A stretch of 64,000 bases of DNA from Taibaiella sp. (GCA_016786705.1 JAEUVV010000007.1:186001-250000); one strand, 5' to 3'; positions 17,200 through 26,312 are shown, counted from the stretch's first letter. Notes: generated from the letters alone by a model not told the origin. Translations and numbers: made by a program.

Positions 17200-17236
17200 C
17201 ACATCAAATCCCTATAATATTGTATTACCCTGTTTT

Positions 17237-18373
17237 ATGAAAAAAATTATTTTGAGCAGCCTGTTTTTGTCATTGAGCACAGGATTATTGCATGCCCAGT
17301 TGTCTTATAATAATGAACAAAACAGGAATACCCGTATCTGGAAAGAAGATAACGGCCTTTACCTGAACTGGTACAATAATAATTTTTTCAAGAACAACGA
17401 GTATTTTTTAAATACGGCAAGCGGTTATACTTTATTTGGCACGCAACATATCCCTACCCTGCTTTATAAAGCCAATAAACACCTGTTTATCCAGGGCGGT
17501 GTTTATTTAAAGAAAGATTTCGGGACGGAAGGGATGGCGAAAGTCGCGCCTTTTTACCTGGTAGGCTTACAAAAAAACGGCTATAGCCTTAGCTTCGGTA
17601 ATATAAATGCTCATATCAATCACAGGATGTATGACCCGCTCTATGCCAATGAGCGGCTGATGACCCACCACCTGGAAGAAGGCTTTAGCCTGAAGGTAAA
17701 CCGCCGGAAAATATATTCCGAAACCTGGATCAGCTGGGAAAAACAACAATATTACTTCTCGGATTTTAACGAACATTTTACAGTAGGGCATAATACCGAT
17801 GTCAAGCTATACGACAACAGGCGCTTCAGTGTTGGTATACCGGTACAGGCATTAGTGCTACACAGCGGCGGGCAGCTGGATACTACAGCTAACCCGACCA
17901 GTACAATAGTGAATGCTTCAATAGGGCTGAACGCGCTTTTCAAGGTAAGCCGGAGCCGGAAAGATATTAATGAAATCGGATTTAACGCCAACTATTTAAT
18001 GTATAAAGACCTGGCCGAAAACTCCGGTTTGCCCTATACTAATGGTTCGGCGGTTTACGCGAATCTGAATGTGAAAATGTTCCGTCATTTCCACGCGGCG
18101 ATCAGCTATTGGAAAAGCGACCGGTTTATTGCCCCCAAAGGCGATATACTGTACCAATCTATCAGCAATAACCCAAAAAATCTAAATTACCTGGAGCCGG
18201 AGCGGGAAATGCTGCAATTGGGACTGGCTTATGAAAAAAGAGTAGCGAAGCTGGTGAACCTGAGTGTAAGACTGCAACCTTTCTATGATCTTACCAATAG
18301 TCGTTTAGATTATTCTTACAGCTTGTTATTAACGCTGCAACCGAATGTACGGTTATTGAAAAATCAGTTATAA
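17237..18373 (+). CDS. Secreted protein of unknown function, probable beta-barrel
   Basis: A 378-residue protein with a signal peptide (MKKIILSSLFLSLSTGLLHAQ). I do not recognise a family. The mature part is made of alternating polar/aromatic strands (LFIQGGVYLKKDFG, YSLSFGNINAHINH, LNLSVRLQPFYDL-like segments) separated by short turns, as in small outer-membrane barrels, but it ends in NQL, not in an aromatic residue. The ATG at 17237 is chosen for the clear signal peptide; the frame extends upstream to 17111 through a stem-loop. It forms a single unit ending at a bidirectional terminator. Confidence 0.6.
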   Translation: MKKIILSSLFLSLSTGLLHAQLSYNNEQNRNTRIWKEDNGLYLNWYNNNFFKNNEYFLNTASGYTLFGTQHIPTLLYKANKHLFIQGGVYLKKDFGTEGMAKVAPFYLVGLQKNGYSLSFGNINAHINHRMYDPLYANERLMTHHLEEGFSLKVNRRKIYSETWISWEKQQYYFSDFNEHFTVGHNTDVKLYDNRRFSVGIPVQALVLHSGGQLDTTANPTSTIVNASIGLNALFKVSRSRKDINEIGFNANYLMYKDLAENSGLPYTNGSAVYANLNVKMFRHFHAAISYWKSDRFIAPKGDILYQSISNNPKNLNYLEPEREMLQLGLAYEKRVAKLVNLSVRLQPFYDLTNSRLDYSYSLLLTLQPNVRLLKNQL

Positions 18374-18380
18374 CAAATAT

Positions 18381-18416
18381 AAAAATCCCCGGAACATTAA
18401 TGCTCCGGGGATTTTT
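18381..18416. terminator. Bidirectional terminator between convergent genes
   Basis: AAAAATCCCCGGA pairs with TCCGGGGATTTTT; A- and T-tracts on both sides serve both strands. Confidence 0.8.
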
Positions 18417-18431
18417 AATATAAATAAGCAC

Positions 18432-18887
18432 TTATAAATGACCGGCCTCTTCCTGGTCCATTTTTTGCAATTCTTTTGCTGCATTAAGATTACGGGCCAA
18501 TATAACGATGAGTACTATTTTAAACAGTATACTGCCGAAAATTGCCTGGAACGGCTCGCCCCCTTCATAAACTACATTGATCAACACAAGGTAAGCCCAC
18601 CATAATACGAATACTACGATCCCGGAAATGGTCGCTGTATAAGGTTTTTTACGGGTATAAATGCCCAACACAAGGAAGATACCGGAAACAAAAAGCCCTT
18701 CCGCAATGAGCGCCCAATTAAACTCATCTGAACGAAACAGCGCCAGCAGGTAGTTAAATAAAATAATAGCTGCCGCCCAGAACAAGGCATTGCGTACTTT
18801 CCTGACGCCTTCCAGGTACCCATCCTTCCGTATATAATCCAGTTCTTCGATATGGCCGGATATCAGGTCTTCTTTTTCTTCTGACAT
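18432..18887 (-). CDS. Four-helix membrane protein of unknown function
   Basis: A 151-residue protein. An acidic soluble N-terminus (MSEEKEDLISGHIEELDYIRK) is followed by four predicted membrane helices (ALFWAAAIILFNYLLALF; ALIAEGLFVSGIFLVLGIY; ISGIVVFVLWWAYLVLI; FGSILFKIVLIVILA) and an acidic tail (QKMDQEEAGHL). No family is recognised and no catalytic motif is visible. The ATG at 18887 is preferred over an upstream extension that would add an unrelated hydrophobic stretch. It lies alone between two terminators. Confidence 0.65.
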   Translation of the reverse strand: MSEEKEDLISGHIEELDYIRKDGYLEGVRKVRNALFWAAAIILFNYLLALFRSDEFNWALIAEGLFVSGIFLVLGIYTRKKPYTATISGIVVFVLWWAYLVLINVVYEGGEPFQAIFGSILFKIVLIVILARNLNAAKELQKMDQEEAGHL

Positions 18888-18964
18888 ATTTTTAGATTTG
18901 ACACTAAGATAGAAAAATAAACGTATAGCAAAATATTTTGCATGGGCAATAAAACCCAATCTAC

Positions 18965-18999
18965 AAAAAAGAGTGCCTGGAATTGCCCGGGCACCCTTT
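18965..18999 (-). terminator. Intrinsic terminator of the E1 dehydrogenase gene
   Basis: On the minus strand AAAGGGTGCC...GGCACTC closes a stem with one C/A mismatch and one G-U pair, followed by six T. Confidence 0.75.
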
Positions 19000-19026
19000 A
19001 TTAAAAAGTATCGAAATTAAGCTGAA

Positions 19027-21006
19027 CTAGAAAGCCATCAACTGCGCAACAGCCTTGTCCAATCTACCTTTAGCAAGAAAATTCTGCTCCAGTTCAATCG
19101 CGAATGGAATAGGCGTATCCAGGCTAGCGCATCTTACAATCGGCGCGTCCAGGTATTTGAAACAGTTTTCCGCGATCCAGGCAGAGATCTCTCCACCGAT
19201 ACCGCCGATCAAAGAATCCTCATGTAACAACAACACTTTACCGGTACGCTTTACACTGGCTTCAATCGCTTCGTAATCCAGTGGAGACAAGGTTCTCAGG
19301 TCCAGGATATCAACGGATAATTCCGGGTGTTTAGCCGCATAATCTTTTGCCCAATGAACACCGGCACCATAAGTGATAATGGACAGGTCACTACCCTCCT
19401 GTACCAGCTTAGCCTTACCGATCTCTATAGTATAATACTCATCCGGCACCTGCCCGCTTACCGAGCGGTACAATGCTTTATGTTCAAAGAAAATAACCGG
19501 GTTAGGGTCCTCAAAAGAAGCGAGCAACAAGCCTTTGGCATCTTCCGGGCTGGAAGGGTAAACGACTTTCAACCCCGGGGTGTGGGTAAACCAGGCCTCG
19601 TTGCTCTGCGAATGGAATGGCCCTGCCCCTACACCGGCACCGGTAGGCATACGCACGACCACATCAGCATTTTGTCCCCAACGGTAATGGATCTTTGCCA
19701 GGTTATTGATGATCTGGTTAAAGCCTACGGTTACGAAATCAGCGAACTGCATTTCCATCATTGCCTTGAAGCCTTTTATAGAAAGCCCTAAAGCAGTACC
19801 GATAATGGCGGATTCACAAAGAGGTGTATTGCGTACGCGCTCCTTTCCATATACATCTACCAGGCCGTCGGTTACTTTAAATGCGCCGCCATATTCCGCG
19901 ATATCCTGTCCCATCAATACCAGGCCGGGATGTTTATCCATTGCCTGGCGCATGCCTTCGCTGATAGCCTGTATAAATTTCTTTTCTGATTTTACCATAC
20001 CACCTGTATTGGTATTGGCAGCGGTGTAAGGTACAAATACGTCTGCTACTTCTTCTGCGGTATCCGGGGTAATGGCCGGTGCCGCAAAGCCGATCTCCAG
20101 GCCTGCTTCAATCTCCTGCTGGATCTCGTTCCTGAAGGTTTCCATTAAATCATCCGTCAGTACCTTTTCTTTCTTCAGGAAGTCTTCATAATTTTGTACC
20201 GGGTCTTTCTTACCCCATTCTTCAAACAATTCTTTAGGTACATATTTTACCCCGCTCGCTTCCTCGTGTCCACGCATCCGGAAGGTCATTGCTTCGATTA
20301 ATATAGGTTTCTGCTCGCGGATACAGTATTCACGTGCCGCCGAGATTTCCTGGTATACTTCAAGGATATTATTACCATCAATAATTTTGGAAGCCATACC
20401 GTAACCAATAGCTTTATCCGCTAATTGTTTACAAATAAACTGTTCCCGGCTCGGGGTGCTCAATCCATAACCGTTATTTTCGATCAGGAAGATGACCGGC
20501 AGGCCCCATACGGCAGCAGTATTCAGCGCTTCATGGAAGTCTCCTTCACTCGTACCGCCATCACCCGAGAAAGCCAGCGATATTTTTTCTTCTTTTTTCA
20601 GTTTATGCGCCAGGGCGATACCATCTGCAATAGCCAGCTGCGGACCCAGATGCGAGATCATACCACAGATGTGATGCTCATTACTGCCAAAGTGAAAAGA
20701 ACGCTCACGCCCTTTAGAATAGCCTTCTTTTTTACCCTGCCATTGTAAGAACAGTTTTGCAAAAGGCATTTTACGCGCGGTAAATACACCCAGGTTACGG
20801 TGCAAAGGCATAATATATTCATCTGCGTCCAGGGCCATGGTCGCGCCTACCGCGATTGCTTCCTGCCCGATCCCGCTAAACCATTTACTTACCCTTCCCT
20901 GGCGCAGCAAGATCAACATTTTTTCCTCGATCATACGAGGTTTCAAAATCTGTTTGTATAAATCTAAAAGCAGCTCTTTACTATAACCTTTTGCCTTGAA
21001 TTGCAT
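19027..21006 (-). CDS. Fused alpha-beta E1 component of a 2-oxoacid dehydrogenase
   Basis: A 659-residue thiamine-diphosphate enzyme that decarboxylates a 2-oxoacid and passes the acyl group to lipoyl-E2. The N-terminal half is E1-alpha, with the TPP-binding motif GDGGTSEGDFHEALN starting at residue 148 and ENNGYGLSTP. The C-terminal half (from about 335, KKFIQAISEGMRQAM) is E1-beta with the transketolase pyrimidine and C-terminal domains (MGQDIAEYGGAFKVT). Fusion of the two subunits is common in Bacteroidota. Substrate could be branched-chain 2-oxoacids or pyruvate; sequence alone does not decide. No E2 or E3 gene is adjacent. Confidence 0.88.
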   Translation of the reverse strand: MQFKAKGYSKELLLDLYKQILKPRMIEEKMLILLRQGRVSKWFSGIGQEAIAVGATMALDADEYIMPLHRNLGVFTARKMPFAKLFLQWQGKKEGYSKGRERSFHFGSNEHHICGMISHLGPQLAIADGIALAHKLKKEEKISLAFSGDGGTSEGDFHEALNTAAVWGLPVIFLIENNGYGLSTPSREQFICKQLADKAIGYGMASKIIDGNNILEVYQEISAAREYCIREQKPILIEAMTFRMRGHEEASGVKYVPKELFEEWGKKDPVQNYEDFLKKEKVLTDDLMETFRNEIQQEIEAGLEIGFAAPAITPDTAEEVADVFVPYTAANTNTGGMVKSEKKFIQAISEGMRQAMDKHPGLVLMGQDIAEYGGAFKVTDGLVDVYGKERVRNTPLCESAIIGTALGLSIKGFKAMMEMQFADFVTVGFNQIINNLAKIHYRWGQNADVVVRMPTGAGVGAGPFHSQSNEAWFTHTPGLKVVYPSSPEDAKGLLLASFEDPNPVIFFEHKALYRSVSGQVPDEYYTIEIGKAKLVQEGSDLSIITYGAGVHWAKDYAAKHPELSVDILDLRTLSPLDYEAIEASVKRTGKVLLLHEDSLIGGIGGEISAWIAENCFKYLDAPIVRCASLDTPIPFAIELEQNFLAKGRLDKAVAQLMAF

Positions 21007-21025
21007 GATGTATTTAAAATTTGCG

Positions 21026-21033
21026 CAAAGGTA
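21026..21033 (-). promoter_or_regulatory. -7 box of the E1 gene
   Basis: TACCTTTG on the minus strand, 20 bp before the ATG. The identical octamer occurs before the ABC-F gene (24139-24146) and the DUF4286 gene (40954-40961). Confidence 0.5.
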
Positions 21034-21122
21034 ATGCTTATCTAAATATCTTTAAGCATTTAAAGCGGCCAGCCAGGATGTTAAGTTTTGACTATTGACG
21101 GTCACCTTAGTGTAAAATAAAA

Positions 21123-21130
21123 TAACTTTG
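21123..21130 (+). promoter_or_regulatory. -7 box of the secreted nuclease gene
   Basis: TAACTTTG, 25 bp before the ATG. A TTG lies 25 bp further upstream, longer than the usual spacing. Confidence 0.45.
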
Positions 21131-21154
21131 CCGGGAATTTTATTCCATTACATA

Positions 21155-22276
21155 ATGACTAAGTTTTTACTTTCTGTTGCCTTTGCTTCTTTAAGCTTAG
21201 GAGCATTTGCCCAGGCCCCTTCCGGGTATTACACCGACACTGCCGGACTGACCGGATATGCATTAAAAACAAGATTACATACCATCATCAAAAACGGGCA
21301 TAACGACCGCGGTTATAACCAGCTGTATGAGGGTTACAAAACTACCGATAAGGACCTCTATTATGAAAATGACGGCACGCTCCTGGATCTTTATTCAGAA
21401 AAACCAAACGGCCCGGATGCCTATACTTACAGCCTGACTGCTACCGGCGACCGTTGTGGCAATTATTCCAATGAAGGCGACTGCTTTAACAGGGAACATA
21501 CGGTACCACAAAGCCTGTTCAACTCAGCATCTCCAATGAAGAACGATATTCACTTTGTGATCCCTACCGACGGTAAGGTTAACGGGCAAAGAGGTAATAT
21601 TCCTTACGGCAAAGTGACTTCGCCTAACTGGACTTCGCTTAATGGTTCAAAACGCGGCCCTAATGTGAGTGGCGGCTACAGTGGCACTGTTTTTGAGCCG
21701 ATCGATGAATTCAAAGGCGATTTCGCCCGTACCGTATTTTATTTCGCTACCCGCTACCAGGACAGGATCCCAAGCTTCGAACAGGGCAATATACTGGACG
21801 GCACCAGTGGCCGGAGCTTACAACAATGGCAGGTAGCCCTGTTCCTGGAATGGCACCACCAGGACCCGGTAAGTCAAAGAGAGATCAACCGGAATAACGC
21901 CGCCTATACCTACCAGGGCAACAGGAATCCTTTTGTAGATAACCCGGCATGGGTAGACTGTATATGGGCTGGCATATGTAGCGATACCGGAACGGTAGAC
22001 ACCAGTACCAGCATCAATAAATTGGCCCTGCAAAACAGTATCGACCTCTATCCTAACCCGGCAAGTACTGCGTTCCAGGTTCATGTAAAAGAAAACAATA
22101 AGCTTACCGGCTTAAGTATTGTAGCTATCGACGGAAGACAAGTATATGCAGAGCGCCGTAATTACAATAGCTACGAACCGCTTACTGTAAATATCCGTGA
22201 ATTAAATACCGGAATGTATTTTATACATATTCATACAGAGAAAGGAACAGTGGTAAAGAAACTATTCAAACAATAA
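21155..22276 (+). CDS. Secreted endonuclease I (EndA/NucM family) with T9SS type A tail
   Basis: A 373-residue exported nuclease for non-specific cleavage of extracellular DNA or RNA. After a signal peptide (ASLSLGAFAQ) comes the endonuclease I domain, with the metal/catalytic motif DCFNREHTVPQSLF and the downstream NDIHFVIPTDGKVNGQRGN. The last 80 residues are a type A sorting domain (IDLYPNPASTAFQVHV ... LNTGMYFIHIHTEKGTVVKKLFKQ), which is removed on type IX secretion. The ATG at 21155 gives a clean signal peptide; an upstream extension to 21128 overlaps the promoter. Likely role: scavenging nucleic acid for nutrients. Confidence 0.9.
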   Translation: MTKFLLSVAFASLSLGAFAQAPSGYYTDTAGLTGYALKTRLHTIIKNGHNDRGYNQLYEGYKTTDKDLYYENDGTLLDLYSEKPNGPDAYTYSLTATGDRCGNYSNEGDCFNREHTVPQSLFNSASPMKNDIHFVIPTDGKVNGQRGNIPYGKVTSPNWTSLNGSKRGPNVSGGYSGTVFEPIDEFKGDFARTVFYFATRYQDRIPSFEQGNILDGTSGRSLQQWQVALFLEWHHQDPVSQREINRNNAAYTYQGNRNPFVDNPAWVDCIWAGICSDTGTVDTSTSINKLALQNSIDLYPNPASTAFQVHVKENNKLTGLSIVAIDGRQVYAERRNYNSYEPLTVNIRELNTGMYFIHIHTEKGTVVKKLFKQ

Positions 22277-22303
22277 AACATTATAATTCATTAAAAAATC
22301 ATT

Positions 22304-22343
22304 AAAAAGGGTTGCCGTTTTTTTGAAGCCGGCAACCCTTTTT
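22304..22343 (+). terminator. Terminator after the nuclease gene
   Basis: AAAAAGGGTTGCCG pairs with CGGCAACCCTTTTT around a T-rich loop, 27 bp after the stop. Confidence 0.8.
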
Positions 22344-22437
22344 AATTAAGGCTATAGTTCCATTATATTTCGGGCGTATGAAATAGTTCCGGTAAATCGC
22401 CCCGGTAATAAAAGTAATAAGGGAATAGTAAAAGCAC

Positions 22438-22465
22438 AATGGGCTAACCTTACGGTCAGCCCATT
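22438..22465 (-). terminator. Terminator of the ABC-F gene
   Basis: On the minus strand AATGGGCTGACC pairs with GGTTAGCCCATT (one G-U pair), 22 bp after the stop, followed by TGTGCTTTT. Confidence 0.6.
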
Positions 22466-22487
22466 AGCTATATAAATTAAGGAACAA

Positions 22488-24116
22488 TTATGCGTTCACT
22501 TTATTCAGTTCTTCTCGTTGCACCTGCACTCTTTCATCAGAAATATATTCATCAAAAGTCATTTCTTTATCCAGCATACCATTCGGTGAGATTTCGATGA
22601 TACGGTCTGCAACCGTTTGTGTCAGCTCATGGTCACGGGAAGTAAAGATAATAGTACCTTTAAAGTCTTTCATACCATTGTTCAATGCGGTAATAGACTC
22701 CAGATCCAGGTGGTTGGTAGGCTCATCAAACATCAGCAGGTTACCTTTGGCCATCATCATACGGCTCAGCATACAACGTACTTTTTCTCCCCCGGAAAGC
22801 ACATTACACTTTTTCAGCGTTTCTTCGCCGGAGAATAACATTCTGCCCAGGAACCCACGAATAAAGGTTTCATCCTTCTCCTCGGAATACTGGCGCAACC
22901 AGTCGATCAGGTTCAGGTCCACCCCGTCAAAATACTCGGTATTATCGCCCGGCAGGTAAGCAGGAGTAATCGTTACGCCCCACTTGAATTCGCCTTCAAA
23001 ATCGGTATCTTCGCCGGAAAGGATTTTATAAAAAGCGGTTGTAGCCAAAGAGTTGTCCGACAAAACAGAAAGTTTTTGCCCGCGTTTCATATCAAAAGAA
23101 ACGTCTTTGAACAAATACTCGCCGTTCATCTTTTTAGACAAACCTTTTACTTCCAGGATCTGGTCGCCAGCTTCACGTACCTGGTTGTTGAAAAGAATAG
23201 CGGGATATTTCCTTGTAGAAGCGACCATGTCTTCCAGCTTGATCTTATCCAAAGCTTTTTTACGGGAGGTCGCCTGCTTGGATTTAGAGGCATTGGCCGA
23301 GAAACGGGCAATAAACTCTTTCAATTCAGCGATTTTATCTTCCGCTTTCTTATTCGCGTCTGTACGTTGTTTCAGCAATAACTGGCTGGATTCATACCAG
23401 AAAGAGTAGTTACCGGTAAAGATGGAGATCTTACCAAAGTCGATATCGGCAACGTGGGTACACACGGTATCCAGGAAGTGACGGTCGTGGGATACCACCA
23501 GTACGATCTTATCATAATCGGCCAGGAAGTTTTCTAACCAGCCAATAGTCTGCAGATCCAGGTCATTGGTAGGCTCATCGAGCAACAGGATATCCGGGTT
23601 ACCGAATAAAGCCTGCGCCAGGAGCACCCTTACTTTTTCGTTACCATCCAGCTCTTCTACATTTTTGTAGTGTTTATCTTCGGTAACACCCAGGTTGCTC
23701 AATAAGGTTGCGGCATCACTTTCAGCATTCCAGCCGTCCATTTCAGCGAAGATTCCTTCCAGCTCCCCTGCACGTAACCCATCTTCCTCCGTGAAATCCT
23801 CTTTAGCATACAGGGCATCTTTTTCTTCCATAATTTTGAATAACTCCTGGTTACCCATCATTACCGTTTGCAAAACTGCTGTTTCGTTATATTTATGATG
23901 ATCCTGCTTTAACACGCTCATGCGCATACCCTTTGATATCTCTACTCTTCCTGATGTAGGATCGATCTCACCGGATAATATTTTTATAAAAGTAGATTTA
24001 CCGGCACCATTCGCACCGATAATACCATAACAGTTCCCTTCTGTAAATTTGATATTTACGTCTTCAAACAATATACGTTTCCCAAAACGGAGGGAGACAT
24101 TATTTACATTAATCAT
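22488..24116 (-). CDS. ABC-F family ATPase (YkpA/YbiT-like) with degenerate second ATP site
   Basis: A 542-residue soluble protein with two tandem ABC ATPase domains, no membrane helices and a charged linker (245-300, RFSANASKSKQATSRKK), the ABC-F plan. ABC-F proteins act on the ribosomal E site; this subgroup is not a known resistance factor. Domain 1 has an intact Walker A (GANGAGKST, 34-42), Walker B (LLLDEPTND) and H-loop (His210). Domain 2 has Walker B (MFDEPTNHLD) and LSGGE (440-444), but its Walker A position reads SDNSLATTA (353-361, no lysine) and the H-loop histidine is Arg494. The signature of domain 1 is also weak (LDGNE). So only one of the two ATP sites looks catalytic. It is flanked by its own promoter and terminator. 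Confidence 0.9.
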   Translation of the reverse strand: MINVNNVSLRFGKRILFEDVNIKFTEGNCYGIIGANGAGKSTFIKILSGEIDPTSGRVEISKGMRMSVLKQDHHKYNETAVLQTVMMGNQELFKIMEEKDALYAKEDFTEEDGLRAGELEGIFAEMDGWNAESDAATLLSNLGVTEDKHYKNVEELDGNEKVRVLLAQALFGNPDILLLDEPTNDLDLQTIGWLENFLADYDKIVLVVSHDRHFLDTVCTHVADIDFGKISIFTGNYSFWYESSQLLLKQRTDANKKAEDKIAELKEFIARFSANASKSKQATSRKKALDKIKLEDMVASTRKYPAILFNNQVREAGDQILEVKGLSKKMNGEYLFKDVSFDMKRGQKLSVLSDNSLATTAFYKILSGEDTDFEGEFKWGVTITPAYLPGDNTEYFDGVDLNLIDWLRQYSEEKDETFIRGFLGRMLFSGEETLKKCNVLSGGEKVRCMLSRMMMAKGNLLMFDEPTNHLDLESITALNNGMKDFKGTIIFTSRDHELTQTVADRIIEISPNGMLDKEMTFDEYISDERVQVQREELNKVNA

Positions 24117-24138
24117 TTTTGGCTGAAAATTTGAGGTG

Positions 24139-24146
24139 CAAAGGTA
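24139..24146 (-). promoter_or_regulatory. -7 box of the ABC-F gene
   Basis: TACCTTTG on the minus strand, 23 bp before the ATG. Confidence 0.5.
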
Positions 24147-24257
24147 CGACTAATATACTTAAGTTTAAAGTATTTAATATGAATGATATCATAAAACCGG
24201 GTGTACATTTTGAGTGCATCCGGATATTTAATTACCACATAGTTTCCCGCTTTTCGG

Positions 24258-24265
24258 TACTTTTG
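24258..24265 (+). promoter_or_regulatory. -7 box of the 2OG oxygenase gene
   Basis: TACTTTTG, 25 bp before the ATG. Confidence 0.45.
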
Positions 24266-24290
24266 TAATGAAAATAAACGCTAAGAATAA

Positions 24291-25124
24291 ATGAATAGCC
24301 CCTATTCCAGAGTTGAGCTCGCAGCGATCATCTCTAAAAGGCTTACCGAAGAAAAAGAAGCTTTAAAAAATGAATTTCAAACCAAAGGCCGGATCAGCAC
24401 CTGTTATATTGACAACCTGTTCCCGGAATCTATAGCAAAGGCTATTTATAAAGCCTTTCCCAGCGCAGAACAAATGGGCGAACACCGTTCCATCAGGGAG
24501 TATAAAAAGGTAGCGGCCCAGATGAATCTCTACCACCCGCTTTTAGAGGAAACTATATATGCTTTCCAGCAACCGGAAGTGGTCGCGGTTTGCGAAGCGA
24601 TCACCGGCATCCGGGGCATGAGCCCGGATGAACATCTTTACGCCGGCGGCATAAGCCTGATGTCAAAAGGTAATTTCCTGAACCCCCACCTCGACAATTC
24701 TCATGATAACCATCAGGAAAAATACAGGGTGCTCAACCTGCTCTATTATGTTTCCCCGGACTGGAAACTGGAACATGGCGGCAACCTGGAACTCTGGGAT
24801 CAGGGTACGGACAAACCACAACGCACCTTAGTTTCCGCCTTTAACCGCCTCGCTTTAATGGTGACGCACAAGACATCCATCCACTCCGTCAGCAAGGTTA
24901 CCGCGGACGCCAGCAGGTGCTGTGTTTCCAACTATTATTTTTCGCCGACGCCGGTTGCCGCTGAAGATTACTTCCATGTAACCAGTTTTTACGGCAGACC
25001 TGAGGAACCGGTTAAAAAGATTTTACTGGCGGTAGACAGGAACCTGAGAAATATGGTCAGAAAGATCAGTGGCAAAAGAGTCGTTCCGACCAAGCATATT
25101 TATAAAAAAGACGAAGACCAGTAA
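24291..25124 (+). CDS. 2-oxoglutarate/Fe(II)-dependent oxygenase
   Basis: A 277-residue protein with the double-stranded beta-helix of prolyl-hydroxylase-like oxygenases. The iron ligands are seen in NPHLDNSH (HxD) and in TSIHSVSKV (distal His), followed by the probable 2OG-binding Arg in ASRCCVSNYYFSP. EHGGNLELWD is the usual strand between them. The N-terminus (ISTCYIDNLFPESIAKAIYKAFP) also fits the family. The substrate may be a protein residue, an amino acid or a glycan; neighbours give no hint. The gene stands alone. Confidence 0.85.
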   Translation: MNSPYSRVELAAIISKRLTEEKEALKNEFQTKGRISTCYIDNLFPESIAKAIYKAFPSAEQMGEHRSIREYKKVAAQMNLYHPLLEETIYAFQQPEVVAVCEAITGIRGMSPDEHLYAGGISLMSKGNFLNPHLDNSHDNHQEKYRVLNLLYYVSPDWKLEHGGNLELWDQGTDKPQRTLVSAFNRLALMVTHKTSIHSVSKVTADASRCCVSNYYFSPTPVAAEDYFHVTSFYGRPEEPVKKILLAVDRNLRNMVRKISGKRVVPTKHIYKKDEDQ

Positions 25125-25144
25125 TCCTACTGGTCTTTATTTAT
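25114..25144. terminator. Terminator overlapping the 3' ends of two convergent genes
   Basis: AAGACCAGTA pairs with TACTGGTCTT around ATCC, then TATTTATT. The stem includes the last codons and stop of the oxygenase gene and abuts the stop of the DinB gene. Confidence 0.75.
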
Positions 25145-25695
25145 TGTGGCATTGCTTTGATCACCTTGTCGATCTGTGCAAAGTGGCGGGTCTGGTGGTT
25201 GACCACCACCCGGAAAGTATCGCCTAAGCGCAGTTTGATCCATTTCGAGATACTGATACTGGTTTTTATTTTTGACAAGTCGTAATCTTTAGCGCTGTCC
25301 ACTAATTCATTTAATGTGACCAACTGCTGTTCAAAATGCGCTAACAGTACACTATCTAAATGACTGTTTAAGGGATTCATTTCCCTGAACGTATTCATTT
25401 TGTTCAGCTTTTCTTTAGGCAACATTGCTTTTGCGAAATAGTTACCCAGCCAACCTGAACGGAACTGTATATTAGGCTTAGCCGCTGCGCTCCCCAGTTT
25501 GCTCCTGATCTCCGGGATATAAAAATCGTTGTACCTTTTAAGGTGCTCAATGCACTCCAGTACCGACCAACTTTCTGTTCGTTCGCGCCAGTTCAGGGCT
25601 TCATAAGATAATTGGTTCAAATCCCGGGTTTGTTTGATCTGCCGGTCCAGGTCTGTTTTTAATTGCGTCAAAAGGTGTTCTGTTGCTATTTTCAT
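25141..25695 (-). CDS. DinB-like four-helix protein
   Basis: A 184-residue protein of the DinB/YfiT metalloenzyme superfamily, all-helical, with WRERTESWSVLECIEHLKRYNDFY at its start and a C-terminal VVNHQTRHFAQIDKVIKAM. The metal-binding histidines would be His52 in ECIEHLKRY and two in NHQTRH; members are thiol transferases or of unknown function. The ATG at 25695 begins the conserved part; the longer frame begins with a TTG that overlaps the end of the crp-like gene. It lies directly downstream of that regulator and is probably cotranscribed with it. Confidence 0.78.
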   Translation of the reverse strand: MKIATEHLLTQLKTDLDRQIKQTRDLNQLSYEALNWRERTESWSVLECIEHLKRYNDFYIPEIRSKLGSAAAKPNIQFRSGWLGNYFAKAMLPKEKLNKMNTFREMNPLNSHLDSVLLAHFEQQLVTLNELVDSAKDYDLSKIKTSISISKWIKLRLGDTFRVVVNHQTRHFAQIDKVIKAMPQ

Positions 25696-25754
25696 CTGTT
25701 GTACTATTTCTCTGCAAAGTTCTGAATAAATATAGGCTAAAAAAATGATTGAGA

Positions 25755-26291
25755 TCAAGACTTTTGCAATCTCGATAGTGTTTCCGGGGTCATTCTCAGG
25801 TAATTGGCGATATACTTTTGCGGCACCTCCTGGAAAAGCTGCGGGCTACGCGCTAATACTCTTTGATAGCGCAGCTTAGGCTCCGCTATCAACAGGTCTA
25901 TTTCTCTTTCCATTTGTTGCAGCACCAGGGCTTCTATAATCATTTTCCATAACTGCTGGCGCTCCGGGCTGCTGCTCCAGAACCGTTCCATTGCTTCCCG
26001 CTCAATAATGCAAACGGTAGTCTGCCGGATCGCTTCAATACTATAGATACTGGCTTTACCACTCAGGTAGGTATCCAGTGCCGTGATCAGGCTTCCGGCA
26101 TAACCGAATCTTATCACCTGCTCCATATCCTGCCCCAGGTCACAACTCACCAGCACACTTCCTTCTTTAATAAAATAAACTTCTGTAGCGGTAGAGCCGG
26201 ACCTGAAGATGTAATCGCCGCGTTTAAAAACCCGAACAGTTGGAGCAATACCAAATTCCTCCAACTGTTGAATAATAGATTGTGTGTCCAT
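25755..26291 (-). CDS. Crp/Fnr-family transcriptional regulator
   Basis: A 178-residue regulator with a cyclic-nucleotide-binding-like beta-roll (GDYIFRSGSTATEVYFIKEGSVLV, residues 25-48) and a C-terminal helix-turn-helix (EVPQKYIANYLRMTPETLSRL). The Fe-S or heme ligands of Fnr or CooA are absent and the cAMP-binding PBC motif is not conserved, so the signal is unknown. The DNA-binding domain ends almost at the recognition helix and is shorter than in Crp. It is the first gene of a probable two-gene operon with the DinB-like gene. Confidence 0.85.
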   Translation of the reverse strand: MDTQSIIQQLEEFGIAPTVRVFKRGDYIFRSGSTATEVYFIKEGSVLVSCDLGQDMEQVIRFGYAGSLITALDTYLSGKASIYSIEAIRQTTVCIIEREAMERFWSSSPERQQLWKMIIEALVLQQMEREIDLLIAEPKLRYQRVLARSPQLFQEVPQKYIANYLRMTPETLSRLQKS

Positions 26292-26312
26292 TTATTTTTA
26301 AAAGGTGCTTAT

